From an uncultured Puniceicoccaceae bacterium (lineage in GTDB: Bacteria; Verrucomicrobiota; Verrucomicrobiia; Opitutales; Coraliomargaritaceae): a stretch of DNA of 64,000 nt. The notes under the pieces are model-generated. The model was not told the DNA's origin. It saw nothing but the letters and a program-made list of their open reading frames with translations, and did not search any database. Shown here piece after piece: positions 55,614 through 64,000 of the stretch; the first letter of the stretch is position 1; each line of letters begins with the position of its first letter. The stretch lies in NCBI GenBank assembly GCA_905479975.1, contig CAJQOS010000026.1, positions 1 through 64,000 on the forward strand, given 5' to 3'. The position numbers and the translations under genes are program-made.

Positions 55614-56726
55614 CTAGACTTCCACTTGCTCCACGATTTCGAGGTCGTAGCCATCTAAGCCGATGACTTTGCGGGTGGTGCTTGAGAGTAACCGGATTTT
55701 TTTGAGGCCGAGGTCGACCAGGATCTGTGCGCCGATGCCGTAGTCACGGAAGTCCATCTTTGTCGGGCCTACGTCCTTGAGCTCGGTTTTGTGGGCGCCT
55801 TCGATCACGCGCACGCCGCCTTGTGGTTGCTCGATGTAGATGAGTGCGCCGTGCTGTGCTTCAGCGATTTTTTGCATGGCAGAGGTGAGCGAGCTATAGC
55901 CGCCGAGTTCCTTGGAGCGGAAGATGTCTGTTAGCAAATTCTCGCTTTGCACGCGCACCAGTGTTGGCTCGGCGTTGAGTTCACCCATGCTGAGTGCGAT
56001 GTGCTGACGATCATCGAGCACGCTGCGGAAAATATGCAGATCAAAGGTGCCGAATTCGGACTCGAAGGGACGTGTCAACACGCGCTCGACGAGTCGGTCG
56101 CGAGTGTGGCGATACTCGATCAGATCCGCGATCGAGATCATCTTCAGATTGTGCTTCTTCTTGTATTTGATCAGGTCTGGCACGCGTGCCAAAGTGCCGT
56201 CTTCGTTGAGAATCTCGCAAATCACGCCACTGGGGTGGAGGCCTGCGAGTTGTGCGAGGTCGACTGCGGCTTCGGTGTGGCCTGCGCGTTGTAGCACGCC
56301 GCCGGGGCGGGCGCGCAGCGGGAATACGTGGCCCGGTTGCACTAGCATGTCGGGGTGTGAGGTCGGGTCTGACAGGATGCGAATCGTCTCTGCTCGGTCG
56401 TAGGCGCTGATGCCTGTGGTAATGCCTTCAGCGGCATCGACGGAGATTGCGAAGTCGGTCTGGTGGGACTCGCGGTTTTCAGAGGCCATCGGGCTGATGC
56501 CGAGGCGGCGAAGCTGATGGCCGAGCATCGGCACGCAAATCAGGCCGCGGGCGTGGAGCGCCATTTGGTTGACCGCTTGCGGGGTCACCTTTTCGGCAGC
56601 CATGATCAAGTCGCCCTCGTTTTCACGCGACTCATCGTCGGTTACGATTACCATTTTACCGTCCGCGATATCGCGGATGGCGGATTCGATGCTGTCGAAG
56701 GCGTCTGAGTGCTGTGCCGTAGTCAT
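55614..56726 (-). CDS. ribB: 3,4-dihydroxy-2-butanone-4-phosphate synthase with degenerate GCH2 domain
   Basis: The N-terminal ~205 residues are a complete Rib[49 protein letters not shown], and [20 protein letters not shown]. The C-terminal ~165 residues follow the GTP cyclohydrolase II fold but lack its zinc cysteines ([20 protein letters not shown] replaces the SECLTGD...RCDCG block) and the GQEGRGIGL loop. [15 protein letters not shown] is kept. This matches the RibBX type, where the second domain has lost cyclohydrolase activity. A separate ribA should exist elsewhere in the genome. ATG 56726 is used. Confidence 0.92.
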   Translation of the reverse strand: MTTAQHSDAFDSIESAIRDIADGKMVIVTDDESRENEGDLIMAAEKVTPQAVNQMALHARGLICVPMLGHQLRRLGISPMASENRESHQTDFAISVDAAEGITTGISAYDRAETIRILSDPTSHPDMLVQPGHVFPLRARPGGVLQRAGHTEAAVDLAQLAGLHPSGVICEILNEDGTLARVPDLIKYKKKHNLKMISIADLIEYRHTRDRLVERVLTRPFESEFGTFDLHIFRSVLDDRQHIALSMGELNAEPTLVRVQSENLLTDIFRSKELGGYSSLTSAMQKIAEAQHGALIYIEQPQGGVRVIEGAHKTELKDVGPTKMDFRDYGIGAQILVDLGLKKIRLLSSTTRKVIGLDGYDLEIVEQVEV

Positions 56727-56773
56727 TGCGGCAAAATAGGGTGAATCGCTTGCGAGTCCAGTCCTAGCTTTAA

Positions 56774-56807
56774 TAAAAATGGCCCTCCGGTTCAACCGGA
56801 GGGCCAT
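56774..56807 (-). terminator. Terminator of the sugar transporter gene
   Basis: ATGGCCCTCCGGTT and AACCGGAGGGCCAT are exact inverted arms with a minimal loop (CAA region). The minus strand continues TTTTTATT. It lies 27 bases past the transporter stop and just upstream of ribB. Confidence 0.9.
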
Positions 56808-56833
56808 CGTATTCATTTAAGAATGATTTAGAG

Positions 56834-58324
56834 CTACGCAGCAGTTGCTAGCTTCTTTCTGTGCTGCAATGCGATGAATCCGTAAACTGCGATGATCACA
56901 AAGCAGAGAGCGACTAGGAAGAACGAGCCGCGTGTCGCGCTAGTTCCCATAAATGTGTCGAGGTCGAGCACTTGTCCTTGGAATCGAGTCATGAACACAC
57001 CGCCGACGATCGCGAAGATCAGTCCGGCAGAACCCAACTTGGCATCTTCGCCAACGCCACCGAGAGCCAGACCGTAAATGGTCGGGAACATCACTGACAT
57101 AAAAGCAGAAACGAGAACCAAGGAGTATAGACCGGTGAGGCCTTGGAGGTAAATCGCGCCGAGTGTGGCTGTAATCGCACCTGCACTCAGGAGCATGAGT
57201 AGTGTGCTTGGGCAGATATACTTAAGGAAGTATGTGAAGACGAAGCGGCACAACAAGAAGATGACCATTGCCATGATGTTGAAGTTCTGGGCGGTCGCTT
57301 TATCGATCCCCAATTCGTTTTCGGCATATTGGATGATGAAGGTCCATGTCATGATTTGTGCGCCGACGTAAAATGTCTGTGCAATCACGCCGCCGACATA
57401 CATTGGGTTCGTGAATAGGCGCTTCACCGTGCGACCGAAGTGCACGTCATGATCCGCATCCGGCGGGCTGGTGTGCGGCAGCTTGTTGAGCAAGAAAATC
57501 ACCAGCACGACGAGCACGATCCCGCCGATGACGGTGTAAGGCATCGCTACCAGCTTTAAGTCGTTTTGTTGTAACTCGCGGTGAGTCATGCCTTGGAAAC
57601 TTGCGATTTTGCCGTCCTTGAAATCTTGTAGCGCGGTTGCTGCCGCATCGACGCCGACTTCATCGACGTAGGCTTTAACCTCTGCATCGTAGACACGCTC
57701 ACGAGGTTTTGACTGAAGGAAGGAAGGGATGTTATATTCGGATTGAACCACTTCCACTGTCTGCAAATCTGCAGCGTAACCGTTCACGTCGTTTTTGAAG
57801 TCCTCCACTTGAATCGCGGAAAGAATCACGGTTCCGGCGATGAACATGCCGGTCAATGAACCCATCGGGTTGAACGCTTGAGCCAAGTTCAAGCGGCGTG
57901 TGGCCGTTTCGGAGGGACCCATCGATAGGATGTATGGGTTTGCGGTGGTTTCGAGGAAAGCCAGGCCAAAGGTCAGAATATACAGCGCGATAATGAACAA
58001 GTTGAAATTCGCTCCGGCAGCAGCGGGGATCGAAAGTAAGGCTCCAGCTGCGTAAAGCGACAGTCCGACGCAAATGCCGGACTTGTAGGAGAAACGGCGA
58101 ATGAAGATGGCAGCGGGCAACGCCATGGTCGCATAGCCACCGTAGAATGCCATTTGCACCCAGGTGCTTTGCGCATTGGTGATGACGAATACATCTTTAA
58201 AGACGGCAACCAGCGGGTTTGTTACATCGTTGGCGAATCCCCAGAGCGAGAATAGTGTCGTCACCAATATAAAGGAGACGAGGTATTTGCGGGGTATAAC
58301 GGGTATATTGTCAGTTTGACTCAT
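56834..58324 (-). CDS. Sugar MFS transporter, fucose-permease type
   Basis: The 496-residue protein has 12 predicted helices and the FucP/GluP pattern: SFILVTTLFSLWGFANDVTN, FGLAFLETTANPYILSMGPS and RRLNLAQAFNPMGSLTGMFI. A ~90-residue hydrophilic insert lies between helices 6 and 7 (NVNGYAADL to ELQQND), longer than in E. coli FucP. Substrates of the family are fucose, glucose, galactose or related sugars by proton symport. ATG 58324 (MSQTDNIP) is chosen. The upstream region has a candidate operator (58461-58524), fitting carbohydrate control. Confidence 0.9.
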   Translation of the reverse strand: MSQTDNIPVIPRKYLVSFILVTTLFSLWGFANDVTNPLVAVFKDVFVITNAQSTWVQMAFYGGYATMALPAAIFIRRFSYKSGICVGLSLYAAGALLSIPAAAGANFNLFIIALYILTFGLAFLETTANPYILSMGPSETATRRLNLAQAFNPMGSLTGMFIAGTVILSAIQVEDFKNDVNGYAADLQTVEVVQSEYNIPSFLQSKPRERVYDAEVKAYVDEVGVDAAATALQDFKDGKIASFQGMTHRELQQNDLKLVAMPYTVIGGIVLVVLVIFLLNKLPHTSPPDADHDVHFGRTVKRLFTNPMYVGGVIAQTFYVGAQIMTWTFIIQYAENELGIDKATAQNFNIMAMVIFLLCRFVFTYFLKYICPSTLLMLLSAGAITATLGAIYLQGLTGLYSLVLVSAFMSVMFPTIYGLALGGVGEDAKLGSAGLIFAIVGGVFMTRFQGQVLDLDTFMGTSATRGSFFLVALCFVIIAVYGFIALQHRKKLATAA

Positions 58325-58460
58325 ATTAATTGTCTTAGGTTGGGTGTCATGCGTCTCATCGTTGAGGCACATGATGTTTTGTAGATATATGTGGTAGGCT
58401 AGGGAGCGCCTTTGTTTGTGTCGCGGGGATCGGGTCGTTAGACCTGTGTATAAGCAGTCC

Positions 58461-58524
58461 ATTATACGCTATTCGGTCAATATTGGAATGGTGATAAATT
58501 GCTGTCGTATGGATATAATTGACC
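58461..58524 (-). promoter_or_regulatory. Inverted repeat and -10 box upstream of sugar transporter
   Basis: GGTCAAT (58475-58481) and ATTGACC (58518-58524) are inverted copies 36 nt apart. ATTATA at 58461-58466 is a perfect TATAAT on the minus strand, 137 bases before the transporter ATG. No matching -35 is seen. The pair could be operator half sites. Confidence 0.35.
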
Positions 58525-58553
58525 GCCTTCGAGTTGGCGTTGTTGGTGTGGCA

Positions 58554-58586
58554 CAAAAAAACCTGAGGCTTTAGGAAGCGCTCAGG
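58554..58586 (-). terminator. Terminator of EF-hand gene
   Basis: On the minus strand CCTGAG, inner GCTT/AAGC pairs with a bulge, CTCAGG, then seven T. It lies 53 bases beyond the stop codon. Confidence 0.75.
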
Positions 58587-58639
58587 CTGTAAGTGTTCGC
58601 TACGTCTACTCGTGACGTGCGGAACGTTGATTTAGGCCC

Positions 58640-59008
58640 TTATGCGTCGCATTTAGGGCATGTGCCTTGGCCGCCACCGTTGCCTTTCGGGCCGCCTTTG
58701 TTGCCTCTGCCACGTTTTTGATGTGCGGCTTTGAGCTCTTCTTTGGTGATTTGGCCGTCGCCGTCTGCGTCGATCTTATCGAAGTTTTCGGCGAGTCGTT
58801 TCGCCTCGGTGCCTTCGACTTCTTCACGTGAGAGTTGCCCGTCGCCGTTGCTGTCGGCATTATTGAAACGCTCGCCGCGTTCTTGTTGGCTTGGCGGGCC
58901 TTTGCGTTGACCGTCTTGATCGCCGCCGACCGATCTGCCTTCGGCTTGAGCGAGTGCAGGGATGAGGAAGGCCGCGAGTGCTGTGAGGAGGAGTGTCTTG
59001 AATTTCAT
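58640..59008 (-). CDS. Exported EF-hand calcium-binding protein
   Basis: The 122-residue protein has a signal peptide (FKTLLLTALAAFLIPALAQA). Two EF-hand loops follow, DSNGDGQLSREE and DADGDGQITKEE, about 30 residues apart, each with the acidic 1,3,5,12 positions. A basic Gly-rich tail ends in GQGTCPKCDA, a single CxxC pair. It is likely periplasmic or secreted and calcium-binding. Its role is unknown; small EF-hand proteins are common in Planctomycetes/Verrucomicrobiota. ATG 59008 is chosen since the signal peptide starts there. Confidence 0.88.
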   Translation of the reverse strand: MKFKTLLLTALAAFLIPALAQAEGRSVGGDQDGQRKGPPSQQERGERFNNADSNGDGQLSREEVEGTEAKRLAENFDKIDADGDGQITKEELKAAHQKRGRGNKGGPKGNGGGQGTCPKCDA

Positions 59009-59109
59009 GATGTGTATTTTTTTATGTGGTTTCGCAGCGTTTGGTTGGCTGCTTAACACATACATCGTGACGGCTCGCTGAAAAGTTTCAGCGAGTTTTT
59101 TATTCAGTC

Positions 59110-59165
59110 GAAGCGGCATCTTGCCGCTTGGTTATTTGACGGCCAAGCGGCTGGAGGAAAGCTTC
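59110..59165. repeat. GAAGCGGC palindrome family, second locus
   Basis: AAGCGGCA, loop TCT, TGCCGCTT (59111-59129) form a hairpin. CCAAGCGGCTGGAGG and AAGCTTCTGC follow. The words match the palindrome at 14495-14555. It lies just past the rph stop and may end that transcript. Confidence 0.7.
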
Positions 59166-59179
59166 TGCTTTCACTCGGG

Positions 59180-59941
59180 CTACGCTTTCAGCCCTTCAGT
59201 AATCGCGGCATTTTGCAGCTCGTTGATCTCTTTAATGCCTTTGGCTCCGAGGTCGAGTAAGGCATCGAGCTCGTCGCGTGTGAAGGTGGCCTCTTCGCCG
59301 GAGCTTTGCACTTCGACGAACTTGCCGCTGCCTGTCATGACGAGGTTGGCATCGACGGTAGCGTCTTTGTCCTCTGGGTAGTTGAGGTCGAGCACGGGTG
59401 TGTTTTCGAATACGCCTACGGACACGGCGGCGACGGATTCGGTGAAAGGATTTTCGGCGAGCTCACCGTTGGCGATCAGTTTTTGAATCGCGATCTGTGC
59501 GGCAACATAAGCGCCGGTGATGGAGGCGGTGCGGGTGCCGCCGTCGGCTTGCAGCACGTCGCAGTCGATCCAGATCGTCTTACCTGTGAGCTTTTTGAGG
59601 TCGAACACGGCGCGGAGCGAGCGGCCGATGAGGCGCTGGATCTCGATGGTGCGTCCGTCGGCTTTGCCAACGCTGATGTCGCGGCGCTTACGGTCGAGTG
59701 TGCTGTAGGGAAGCATTGAATACTCGGCAGTCATCCAGCCGCCTTCGACTTTTTGGGCGCGCATCCAGCCGGGCACGCGGTTATCGATCGAAGCGGCGCA
59801 AATCACGCGTGTGTCGCCGAAGCTGACGAGCACGGAGCCGAGCGCGTGCGGCGCGATGCCAGTTTCGAAGCTGATCGAGCGAAGTTCGTCGATGGCGCGG
59901 TTATCAGGACGGGCGAAGGGAGTGGTTGTTTCGTTGGACAT
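59180..59941 (-). CDS. rph: Ribonuclease PH
   Basis: RNase PH trims tRNA 3' ends by phosphorolysis. The 253-residue protein has ISFETGIAPHALGSVLVSFG (the usual RPV...GSVL pattern), TRVICAASIDNRVPGWMRAQ, GGWMTAEYSMLPYSTLDRKR, EIQRLIGRSLRAVFDL, IWIDCDVLQADGGTRTASIT, and NLVMTGSGKFVEVQSSGEEA. The N-terminal motif RPDNRAIDELR is typical. Length is normal (E. coli 238). The AI-2E transporter gene ends 80 bp upstream, across an AGTGAG repeat. Confidence 0.96.
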   Translation of the reverse strand: MSNETTTPFARPDNRAIDELRSISFETGIAPHALGSVLVSFGDTRVICAASIDNRVPGWMRAQKVEGGWMTAEYSMLPYSTLDRKRRDISVGKADGRTIEIQRLIGRSLRAVFDLKKLTGKTIWIDCDVLQADGGTRTASITGAYVAAQIAIQKLIANGELAENPFTESVAAVSVGVFENTPVLDLNYPEDKDATVDANLVMTGSGKFVEVQSSGEEATFTRDELDALLDLGAKGIKEINELQNAAITEGLKA

Positions 59942-59984
59942 TAAAATAGTGAATTCGGCTGCGCCGAGAGTGACGCCTGCGGCG

Positions 59985-60017
59985 AGTGAGAGTGAGAGTG
60001 AGAGTGAGAAGAGTGAG
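59985..60017. repeat. AGTGAG tandem repeat between transporter and rph
   Basis: Four exact AGTGAG units run from 59985 to 60008, followed by AAGAGTGAGACG. Related words appear inverted at 14570-14602 (CACTTTCACTCTTCACTATC) and inside hrpA at 29119. Confidence 0.9.
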
Positions 60018-60021
60018 ACGC

Positions 60022-61203
60022 TTAGGCCTCTGCTTGCTTGTTGGTCAGTGCGGGTAAATAGCGTTCACGGGCGAGGCGCCAGAAGATTAAGAAGAAGGCG
60101 GTGAGTGGAATGGCGAGCACCATGCCCATGATGCCGCCGAGGGCGACGCCCCAGAAGAAGATCGAGAAGATGATGAGCATCGGTCCCATGCCGGTTTTGT
60201 CGCCCATGATGCGCGGTGTGAACCAATAATCGGTGAGGAGCTGGCCGATGATGAAGACGATGGCGCAGAGCCCGATCAAGGTCGTGCCGCCTCCGTCTTG
60301 GAAATAGGCGAGTGGCAGGACGGTGATGATGCCGAGCATGGTGCCGAGGTAGGGGATGATGTTGAGCAGTCCGAGAATGATTCCGAGCACGATGCCGAAT
60401 TTGAGCCCGACGAGTCCGAACCCGATCGCGAGCACAATGCCGAGTAGTAGGCCGATAATGATTTGCCCGCGGAAGAATGCGATGAGGATGTCACTGAATT
60501 GGCGGCAGAGAAAGACGATGTCATCACGGCGTTTATCGGGAAAGAAACTCAGTTGCTTCTCCAGATCATTCCATATGTTACGATCACCATTGAGGATAAA
60601 GAACAGATAGACGGGGATGATGGCGTAGGCTGCGATCTTTCCAAAAAAACTGCCGATGAAGCCGCCAATAGAGCCGCCGATGATGCCGACTTTTTCCGGT
60701 AAGGTCTTGAGCGCACTGGTGATCGTGTCGGAGTGAGTGGCGACGATGTTTTGCACGTATTCATCGGGCGCCTGACCGAGTTTGAGGTGTAACCATTGCC
60801 ACGCTGCGGGGGTCTTCTCTTGTAGGAATAGATAGAAGTTGTCGCGTATGGTCGGCACCGCCTCGATGAATTCTGTGATTTGACTGAATAATATCGGGAG
60901 TAGTAGTGCCGTGGTGGTCGCGATGGCGAGCAGCACCAATAAGTAGAGTAGGGCGATGCCTTGCGTCTTGGAGAGCCGTGTATGTTGCTCGCATAGCGTG
61001 ATGATCGGGCGCAGGAGCGTGGCGGTGATCGCGGCGATGACGAGCGGCAGGAGCACGTCTTTGAAGGTGTGGATGAATTGCTGTAGCGCGACGAAGAGTG
61101 CGAAGGCCGTCGCGATGAGCAGGATCAAGGCGAGGGCAGTCGCCCCTGCGGCAATGATTCGTTTCTGGGCGGGGGATAGGGTGGTCGATTGTGATTCAGA
61201 CAT
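60022..61203 (-). CDS. AI-2E family (PerM-type) transporter
   Basis: The 393-residue membrane protein has seven to eight predicted helices: [57 protein letters not shown], and a late block [20 protein letters not shown] followed by [20 protein letters not shown]. The motif NIIPYLGT...Q..(T/E)...P is the AI-2E family hallmark. Members move varied solutes, and the autoinducer-2 label comes from one member only. Substrate is unknown here. Confidence 0.93.
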   Translation of the reverse strand: MSESQSTTLSPAQKRIIAAGATALALILLIATAFALFVALQQFIHTFKDVLLPLVIAAITATLLRPIITLCEQHTRLSKTQGIALLYLLVLLAIATTTALLLPILFSQITEFIEAVPTIRDNFYLFLQEKTPAAWQWLHLKLGQAPDEYVQNIVATHSDTITSALKTLPEKVGIIGGSIGGFIGSFFGKIAAYAIIPVYLFFILNGDRNIWNDLEKQLSFFPDKRRDDIVFLCRQFSDILIAFFRGQIIIGLLLGIVLAIGFGLVGLKFGIVLGIILGLLNIIPYLGTMLGIITVLPLAYFQDGGGTTLIGLCAIVFIIGQLLTDYWFTPRIMGDKTGMGPMLIIFSIFFWGVALGGIMGMVLAIPLTAFFLIFWRLARERYLPALTNKQAEA

Positions 61204-61297
61204 AGCGTTTTGTGTGTGAGGGAAACATGTAGCGGACTACGTTTGGAATGTCGAGCGTCAGAATTGGTGAAGGAGAAGTGATATACTGGCGCGCATG

Positions 61298-61352
61298 ATG
61301 ATTTGTGAAAAGTGTAGTCGGCTTCCTTTAGGTGGCCGACCGACACGGCCAT
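61298..61352. repeat. 55-bp dispersed repeat, copy 2
   Basis: Matches 24338-24392 in ATGATTTGTGAAAAGTGTAG, TTCCTTTAGGT and CGACCGACACGGCCAT. The mirrored right arm present at 24450 is missing here. Both copies begin with the same open frame (MICEKCSR-PLG-RPTRP); here it stays open for 55 codons to 61465, so a tiny gene cannot be excluded. Confidence 0.88.
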
Positions 61353-61378
61353 TTTTGTCTGTTCCTCAATTGGAGAAA

Positions 61379-61404
61379 CACAGACAAGAATGTCTGTATC
61401 ACTT
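61379..61404. repeat. REP-like hairpin, copy 3
   Basis: ACAGACA (61380-61386), loop AGAA, TGTCTGT (61391-61397), followed by ATCACTTT. Both arms changed GGC to GAC relative to the copy at 26930, a compensatory change. A half copy, ATGTCTGTGTCACTTTT, is at 61505-61521. Confidence 0.8.
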
Positions 61405-61410
61405 TGCGCA

Positions 61411-61446
61411 CAAAAAAACGGCGGACATTGCTGTCCGCCGTTTGTG
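61411..61446 (-). terminator. Terminator of DEAD-box helicase gene
   Basis: AACGGCGGACA and TGTCCGCCGTT form an 11-bp stem with a TTGC loop. The minus strand continues with seven T. It lies about 85 bases past the helicase stop, beyond the 24-bp repeat at 61482. Confidence 0.88.
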
Positions 61447-61481
61447 TCAAGTTGTTGTGCGCTGAAAAAAGACAGGACGTA

Positions 61482-61505
61482 GGTCCGCCGGAGATGGCGA
61501 AGCAA
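61482..61505. repeat. 24-bp repeat, copy 2 (non-coding)
   Basis: GGTCCGCCGGAGATGGCGAA plus GCAA, 23 of 24 bases identical to the S41 gene end at 34804-34827. It is located just downstream of the DEAD-box helicase stop. Confidence 0.9.
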
Positions 61506-61532
61506 TGTCTGTGTCACTTTTTGTAGAAAACC

Positions 61533-63302
61533 TTACTCAGGCTTCTTGAAACGACGTGCCGGTTTCTTCACTGGAGTGAAGTCCTTGTTGCCACCACCGC
61601 TAAAGCCGCCGCCACCTTCGCCGCCAGCACTGTGACCGCCGCCGAATTTGCTTTTGGTCTTGAAGGGGCGCTTTGGACGTTCGCCGCCTTCGTTCCATGA
61701 GCGATTGCCGCCGCCACCGTTGTCATTGCCACGGTTACCTTGGTAGCCACCGCCACCACGGTTGTCGTTGCCGCGCTCGCCGCCACGGTTATCGTTGCCA
61801 CGGTAGTTGCCTCCGCCGCGGTTGTCGTTGCCGCGGTAGTTGCCTCCGCCGCCTCCGCCGCGGTTGTCATTGCCGCGATTGCCACGGTAACCGCCGCCGC
61901 CACCGCGATTGCCGCCACGGTAGCCACCGCCACCACCACCACCGCCGCCACCACGTTTTTGTGGTTTGTCGAAATAAGGTTCGGTGTCTTCGGCGATCTT
62001 TTCGCCGAGGCCGGCGTCGTCTTTGTTGAGCAGGTTAAAGAGTGCGCTGGCGATGTCGGTCGGAGTGTGGCCAGCGTCGAGTAGGCGATCGACCAGTGCG
62101 TCGTGACGCTTGAAATTACCTGCTTCGAGCAGTTCGCGAACTTGGTTGAATACCTTGTCGGCTTTGCGGCCTTCGACGTCTTCCAGAGAAGGGATCTGCA
62201 TGCGGCGCACGACTTGGCGTGTGTAGCGCTCGATCGCTTCGAGGCGGTAGATGTCGCGTCCGTAAACGAATGTCACGGATTTACCAGAGCGTCCTGCGCG
62301 ACCTGTGCGGCCGATACGGTGCACGTAGTCTTCCGGGTCGTGCGGTAGGTCGTAGTTGAATACGATGTCGACGTCGTCGATGTCGAGGCCACGGGCTGCC
62401 ACGTCGGTTGCGACGAGTAGCTCCACGGAGCCATCCTTGAAGCGCTTGATCACGCGCTCACGGTTGCCTTGCGTAATGTCGCCATGGATGCGGTCGGCGA
62501 CATAGCCACGTGCGGCCAGTGCCTCGGTCGCGTCTTCTACCATTTGCTTGGTGTTGCAGAAGACGATGCCACGTGGTTTGACCTCTAAGTCAAGAATACG
62601 GCACAGCACTTCGATCTTCGAGCGGTTGCGCACTTCGTAGTAAGTCTGCTCGATCGTATCAACGGTCAGCGACTTGCGCTCGATCGAGATTTGTTGAGCA
62701 TCGCGGCTGAATTTGCGGATCAGACCTTCGACGCCGCGATTCATGGTTGCGGAGAAGAACAGTGCTTGGCGATCTTCGCGCATGTCGCCGAGGATCACTT
62801 CCATGTCATCGCGGAAGCCCATGTCGAGCATGCGGTCGGCTTCGTCGAGGATGCAGATTTTGATTGCGTCGGTGCGCAGTGTTTTGCGGCGCAGGTGATC
62901 CATCACACGGCCTGGAGTGCCGACGACGATGTGAGCGCCATTGCGGAGCGCGCGCATTTGGCGATCGAGCGGAGCGCCGCCATAGACGGGCACGGCGACT
63001 AGGCCGCGCAGCGCAGCAGCGAGACGGTTGATCTCTTCACAGACCTGGACTGCCAGTTCACGTGTCGGGCAGAGCACGAGCACTTGTGTTTCTTTGCGAT
63101 CGATATCAATCAGATTGAGCGCTGGAAGGCCAAACGCGGCTGTTTTACCAGAGCCAGTCTGGGAGAGGCCGACGATGTCCTTGCCGCTCAGAGCGACGGG
63201 AATGGTTTCTGCCTGAATAGGAGAGGGTGATTCAAAGCCGAGGCGTTGAATACCTTCGAGGAGTTCCGGGCGTAGCCCGAGATCGGTAAACTTGATGTCC
63301 AT
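61533..63302 (-). CDS. DEAD-box RNA helicase with Gly-rich RGN tail
   Basis: The 589-residue helicase has the Q motif [14 protein letters not shown], motif [12 protein letters not shown] (about residues 47-57), [34 protein letters not shown], and in the second domain [20 protein letters not shown] and [14 protein letters not shown] helical dimerisation-like segment follows ([20 protein letters not shown]). A tail of about 110 residues repeats GG, YRGN and NDNRGG, then a basic end. Such tails bind RNA and can drive condensate formation. It resembles CsdA/DeaD or RhlE types. No DbpA-type RNA-binding domain is seen. Confidence 0.94.
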   Translation of the reverse strand: MDIKFTDLGLRPELLEGIQRLGFESPSPIQAETIPVALSGKDIVGLSQTGSGKTAAFGLPALNLIDIDRKETQVLVLCPTRELAVQVCEEINRLAAALRGLVAVPVYGGAPLDRQMRALRNGAHIVVGTPGRVMDHLRRKTLRTDAIKICILDEADRMLDMGFRDDMEVILGDMREDRQALFFSATMNRGVEGLIRKFSRDAQQISIERKSLTVDTIEQTYYEVRNRSKIEVLCRILDLEVKPRGIVFCNTKQMVEDATEALAARGYVADRIHGDITQGNRERVIKRFKDGSVELLVATDVAARGLDIDDVDIVFNYDLPHDPEDYVHRIGRTGRAGRSGKSVTFVYGRDIYRLEAIERYTRQVVRRMQIPSLEDVEGRKADKVFNQVRELLEAGNFKRHDALVDRLLDAGHTPTDIASALFNLLNKDDAGLGEKIAEDTEPYFDKPQKRGGGGGGGGGGYRGGNRGGGGGYRGNRGNDNRGGGGGGNYRGNDNRGGGNYRGNDNRGGERGNDNRGGGGYQGNRGNDNGGGGNRSWNEGGERPKRPFKTKSKFGGGHSAGGEGGGGFSGGGNKDFTPVKKPARRFKKPE

Positions 63303-63486
63303 AGTATCTGTAATATGCCCGTTGACCGGATATTACCGATACTTGAGCGAGTGAAGGAAATGTGCCTATATTTGAGGCCTTCCCTGAAGTGAGGCGGAGG
63401 GCTTTGACAGCTCTTTGCTCGATGACAAGGCTTAAAAGTGGTTTTGCCTTGCTTTGCGGCTTTGAACCTCAAATACGTCCCCCTCT

Positions 63487-64000
63487 ATGTCTGAATCTTG
63501 GAAAATAGCAGCCTTTTATCATTTTGTCGAATTGCCTGATCGCGACGAGTGGGCGGAGCGCATCATCGACCATGGCCTTAAAGTTGGCCTGCGCGGCACG
63601 ATCATCTTTGCCAATGAAGGGATGAACTCCACCTGTGCCGGTTCGCACGAGGCGGTGGATGCCACCATTGCGCTGCTCAAGTCCGATCCGCGTTTTGCAG
63701 CGATGGAGGTGAAATATTCGTATGCAGACTTTTGCCCGTTCCCGAAGTTTAAGGTTAAAAAGAAGCCCGAAATCGTGACCTTTCGCCAAGGCGGAGCCGA
63801 TCCGCGCGACGAAGTCGGCACCTATTTGGAGCCGGACGAGTGGAACGAGCTGATTTCGGACCCCGACGTGATTACCATCGACACCCGCAATGACTACGAG
63901 GTCGGGGTTGGGAAGTTCAAGGGCGCGATCAACCCCGATACCGATGATTTTACCGAATTTGCCAAATTTGTGGACGAGCACCTCGCGTACCAGAAAGGCA
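63487..64000 (+). CDS. trhO: tRNA uridine hydroxylase TrhO (YceA), cut by window end
   Basis: The reading frame starts at ATG 63487 (MSESWKIAAFYHFVELPDRD) and runs past the last base. It has the TrhO N-terminal domain: GLKVGLRGTIIFANEGMNST, YSYADFCPFPKFKVKKKPEI and VTFRQGGADPRDEVGTYLEP. The start of the rhodanese domain follows (DVITIDTRNDYEVGVGKFKG). TrhO makes 5-hydroxyuridine at tRNA position 34 with oxygen; the catalytic Cys lies beyond the window. It is divergent from the helicase gene across 184 bp. Confidence 0.93.
   Translation, partial: MSESWKIAAFYHFVELPDRDEWAERIIDHGLKVGLRGTIIFANEGMNSTCAGSHEAVDATIALLKSDPRFAAMEVKYSYADFCPFPKFKVKKKPEIVTFRQGGADPRDEVGTYLEPDEWNELISDPDVITIDTRNDYEVGVGKFKGAINPDTDDFTEFAKFVDEHLAYQKG

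Larger units (their letters stand above)
58325..58639. other. Intergenic region upstream of the sugar transporter
   Basis: This 315-bp stretch holds the terminator of the EF-hand gene (58554-58586) and the transporter's promoter region, with the inverted repeat described at 58461-58524. I see no gene in it. Confidence 0.55.

Noticed and set aside
61568-62084. Ala/Val-, His/Arg-rich open frames opposite the helicase tail
   Set aside because: They are shadows of the Gly-rich repeat codons of the DEAD-box helicase.

Overview
The window reads as chromosomal DNA of a Gram-negative, probably marine member of the Verrucomicrobiota, most likely class Opitutia near Puniceicoccales/Coraliomargarita. 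That placement is inferred from gene content and protein style, not from a marker-gene comparison. Supporting content: outer-membrane and LPS genes (lpxA, lptE, a BamD-like lipoprotein), a full moxR-Bat operon, a TIGR03790 protein, split-alpha transhydrogenase (pntAA/pntAB/pntB), a CysDN+CysC sulfate-activation set and carboxynorspermidine dehydrogenase. Many genes lack a strong Shine-Dalgarno sequence, so several starts are uncertain.

Layout. 1-1.2 kb: a palindrome, an orphan HigA antitoxin with the last 21 codons of a destroyed HigB toxin, and a coiled-coil membrane protein. 1.3-7.9 kb (+): unknown protein, lpxA, pdxA, HesB/IscA-type protein, infC, cell-wall amidase, TIGR03790 protein. 7.9-11 kb (+): cysC-cysD-cysN. 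11-20.5 kb: carboxynorspermidine dehydrogenase, unknown secreted protein, sufT, pnt operon, class II aldolase, MFS exporter. 20.6-25.6 kb: coaD, DUF1186/SEC-C protein, pgsA-pgpA, pseudo-rhomboid, ene-reductase. 25.9-31 kb: a RAYT-type Y1 transposase beside REP-like palindromes, then hrpA, whose reading frame has no normal start codon. 31-36.9 kb: adenylate cyclase, rpmB, DUF185 methyltransferase, S41 protease, tsaD, a beta-hydroxyacid dehydrogenase. 37-45.5 kb (-): moxR, DUF58, DUF4381-like, batA, batB-C fusion, batD, batE. 45.6-50.8 kb: NtrC-type regulator, PBP-like protein, tRNA-Gly, transketolase, hisI. 50.9-54.8 kb (-): rpmF-plsX-fabH-bamD-lptE. 54.9-64 kb: elbB, ribB with a degenerate second domain, sugar MFS transporter, EF-hand protein, rph, AI-2E transporter, DEAD-box helicase, and the start of trhO, cut by the window end.

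The protein-coding part is mostly housekeeping. The unusual part is the DNA between genes. Short spacers are built from a small vocabulary of 6-17-base words, repeated in tandem, inverted, and shared between loci tens of kilobases apart (for example GAGACTTGAGGGCTGAG at 1968 and 44275; GAATTAGGAATTA at 9592 and 44240). They sit between a stop codon and the next start, often where the ribosome binding site should be, and one block lies in frame inside hrpA. The clearest case is a 191-bp segment (44233-44423) with 31-bp terminal inverted repeats that abuts, without a gap, a 67-nt near-perfect palindrome made from the last codons of moxR. A second class is a set of REP-like hairpins (ACAGGCA...TGCCTGT followed by GTCACTT), one copy next to the RAYT gene and one on the 5' edge of hrpA. 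I cannot name a described family for the word repeats. They are the best candidate here for something undescribed.
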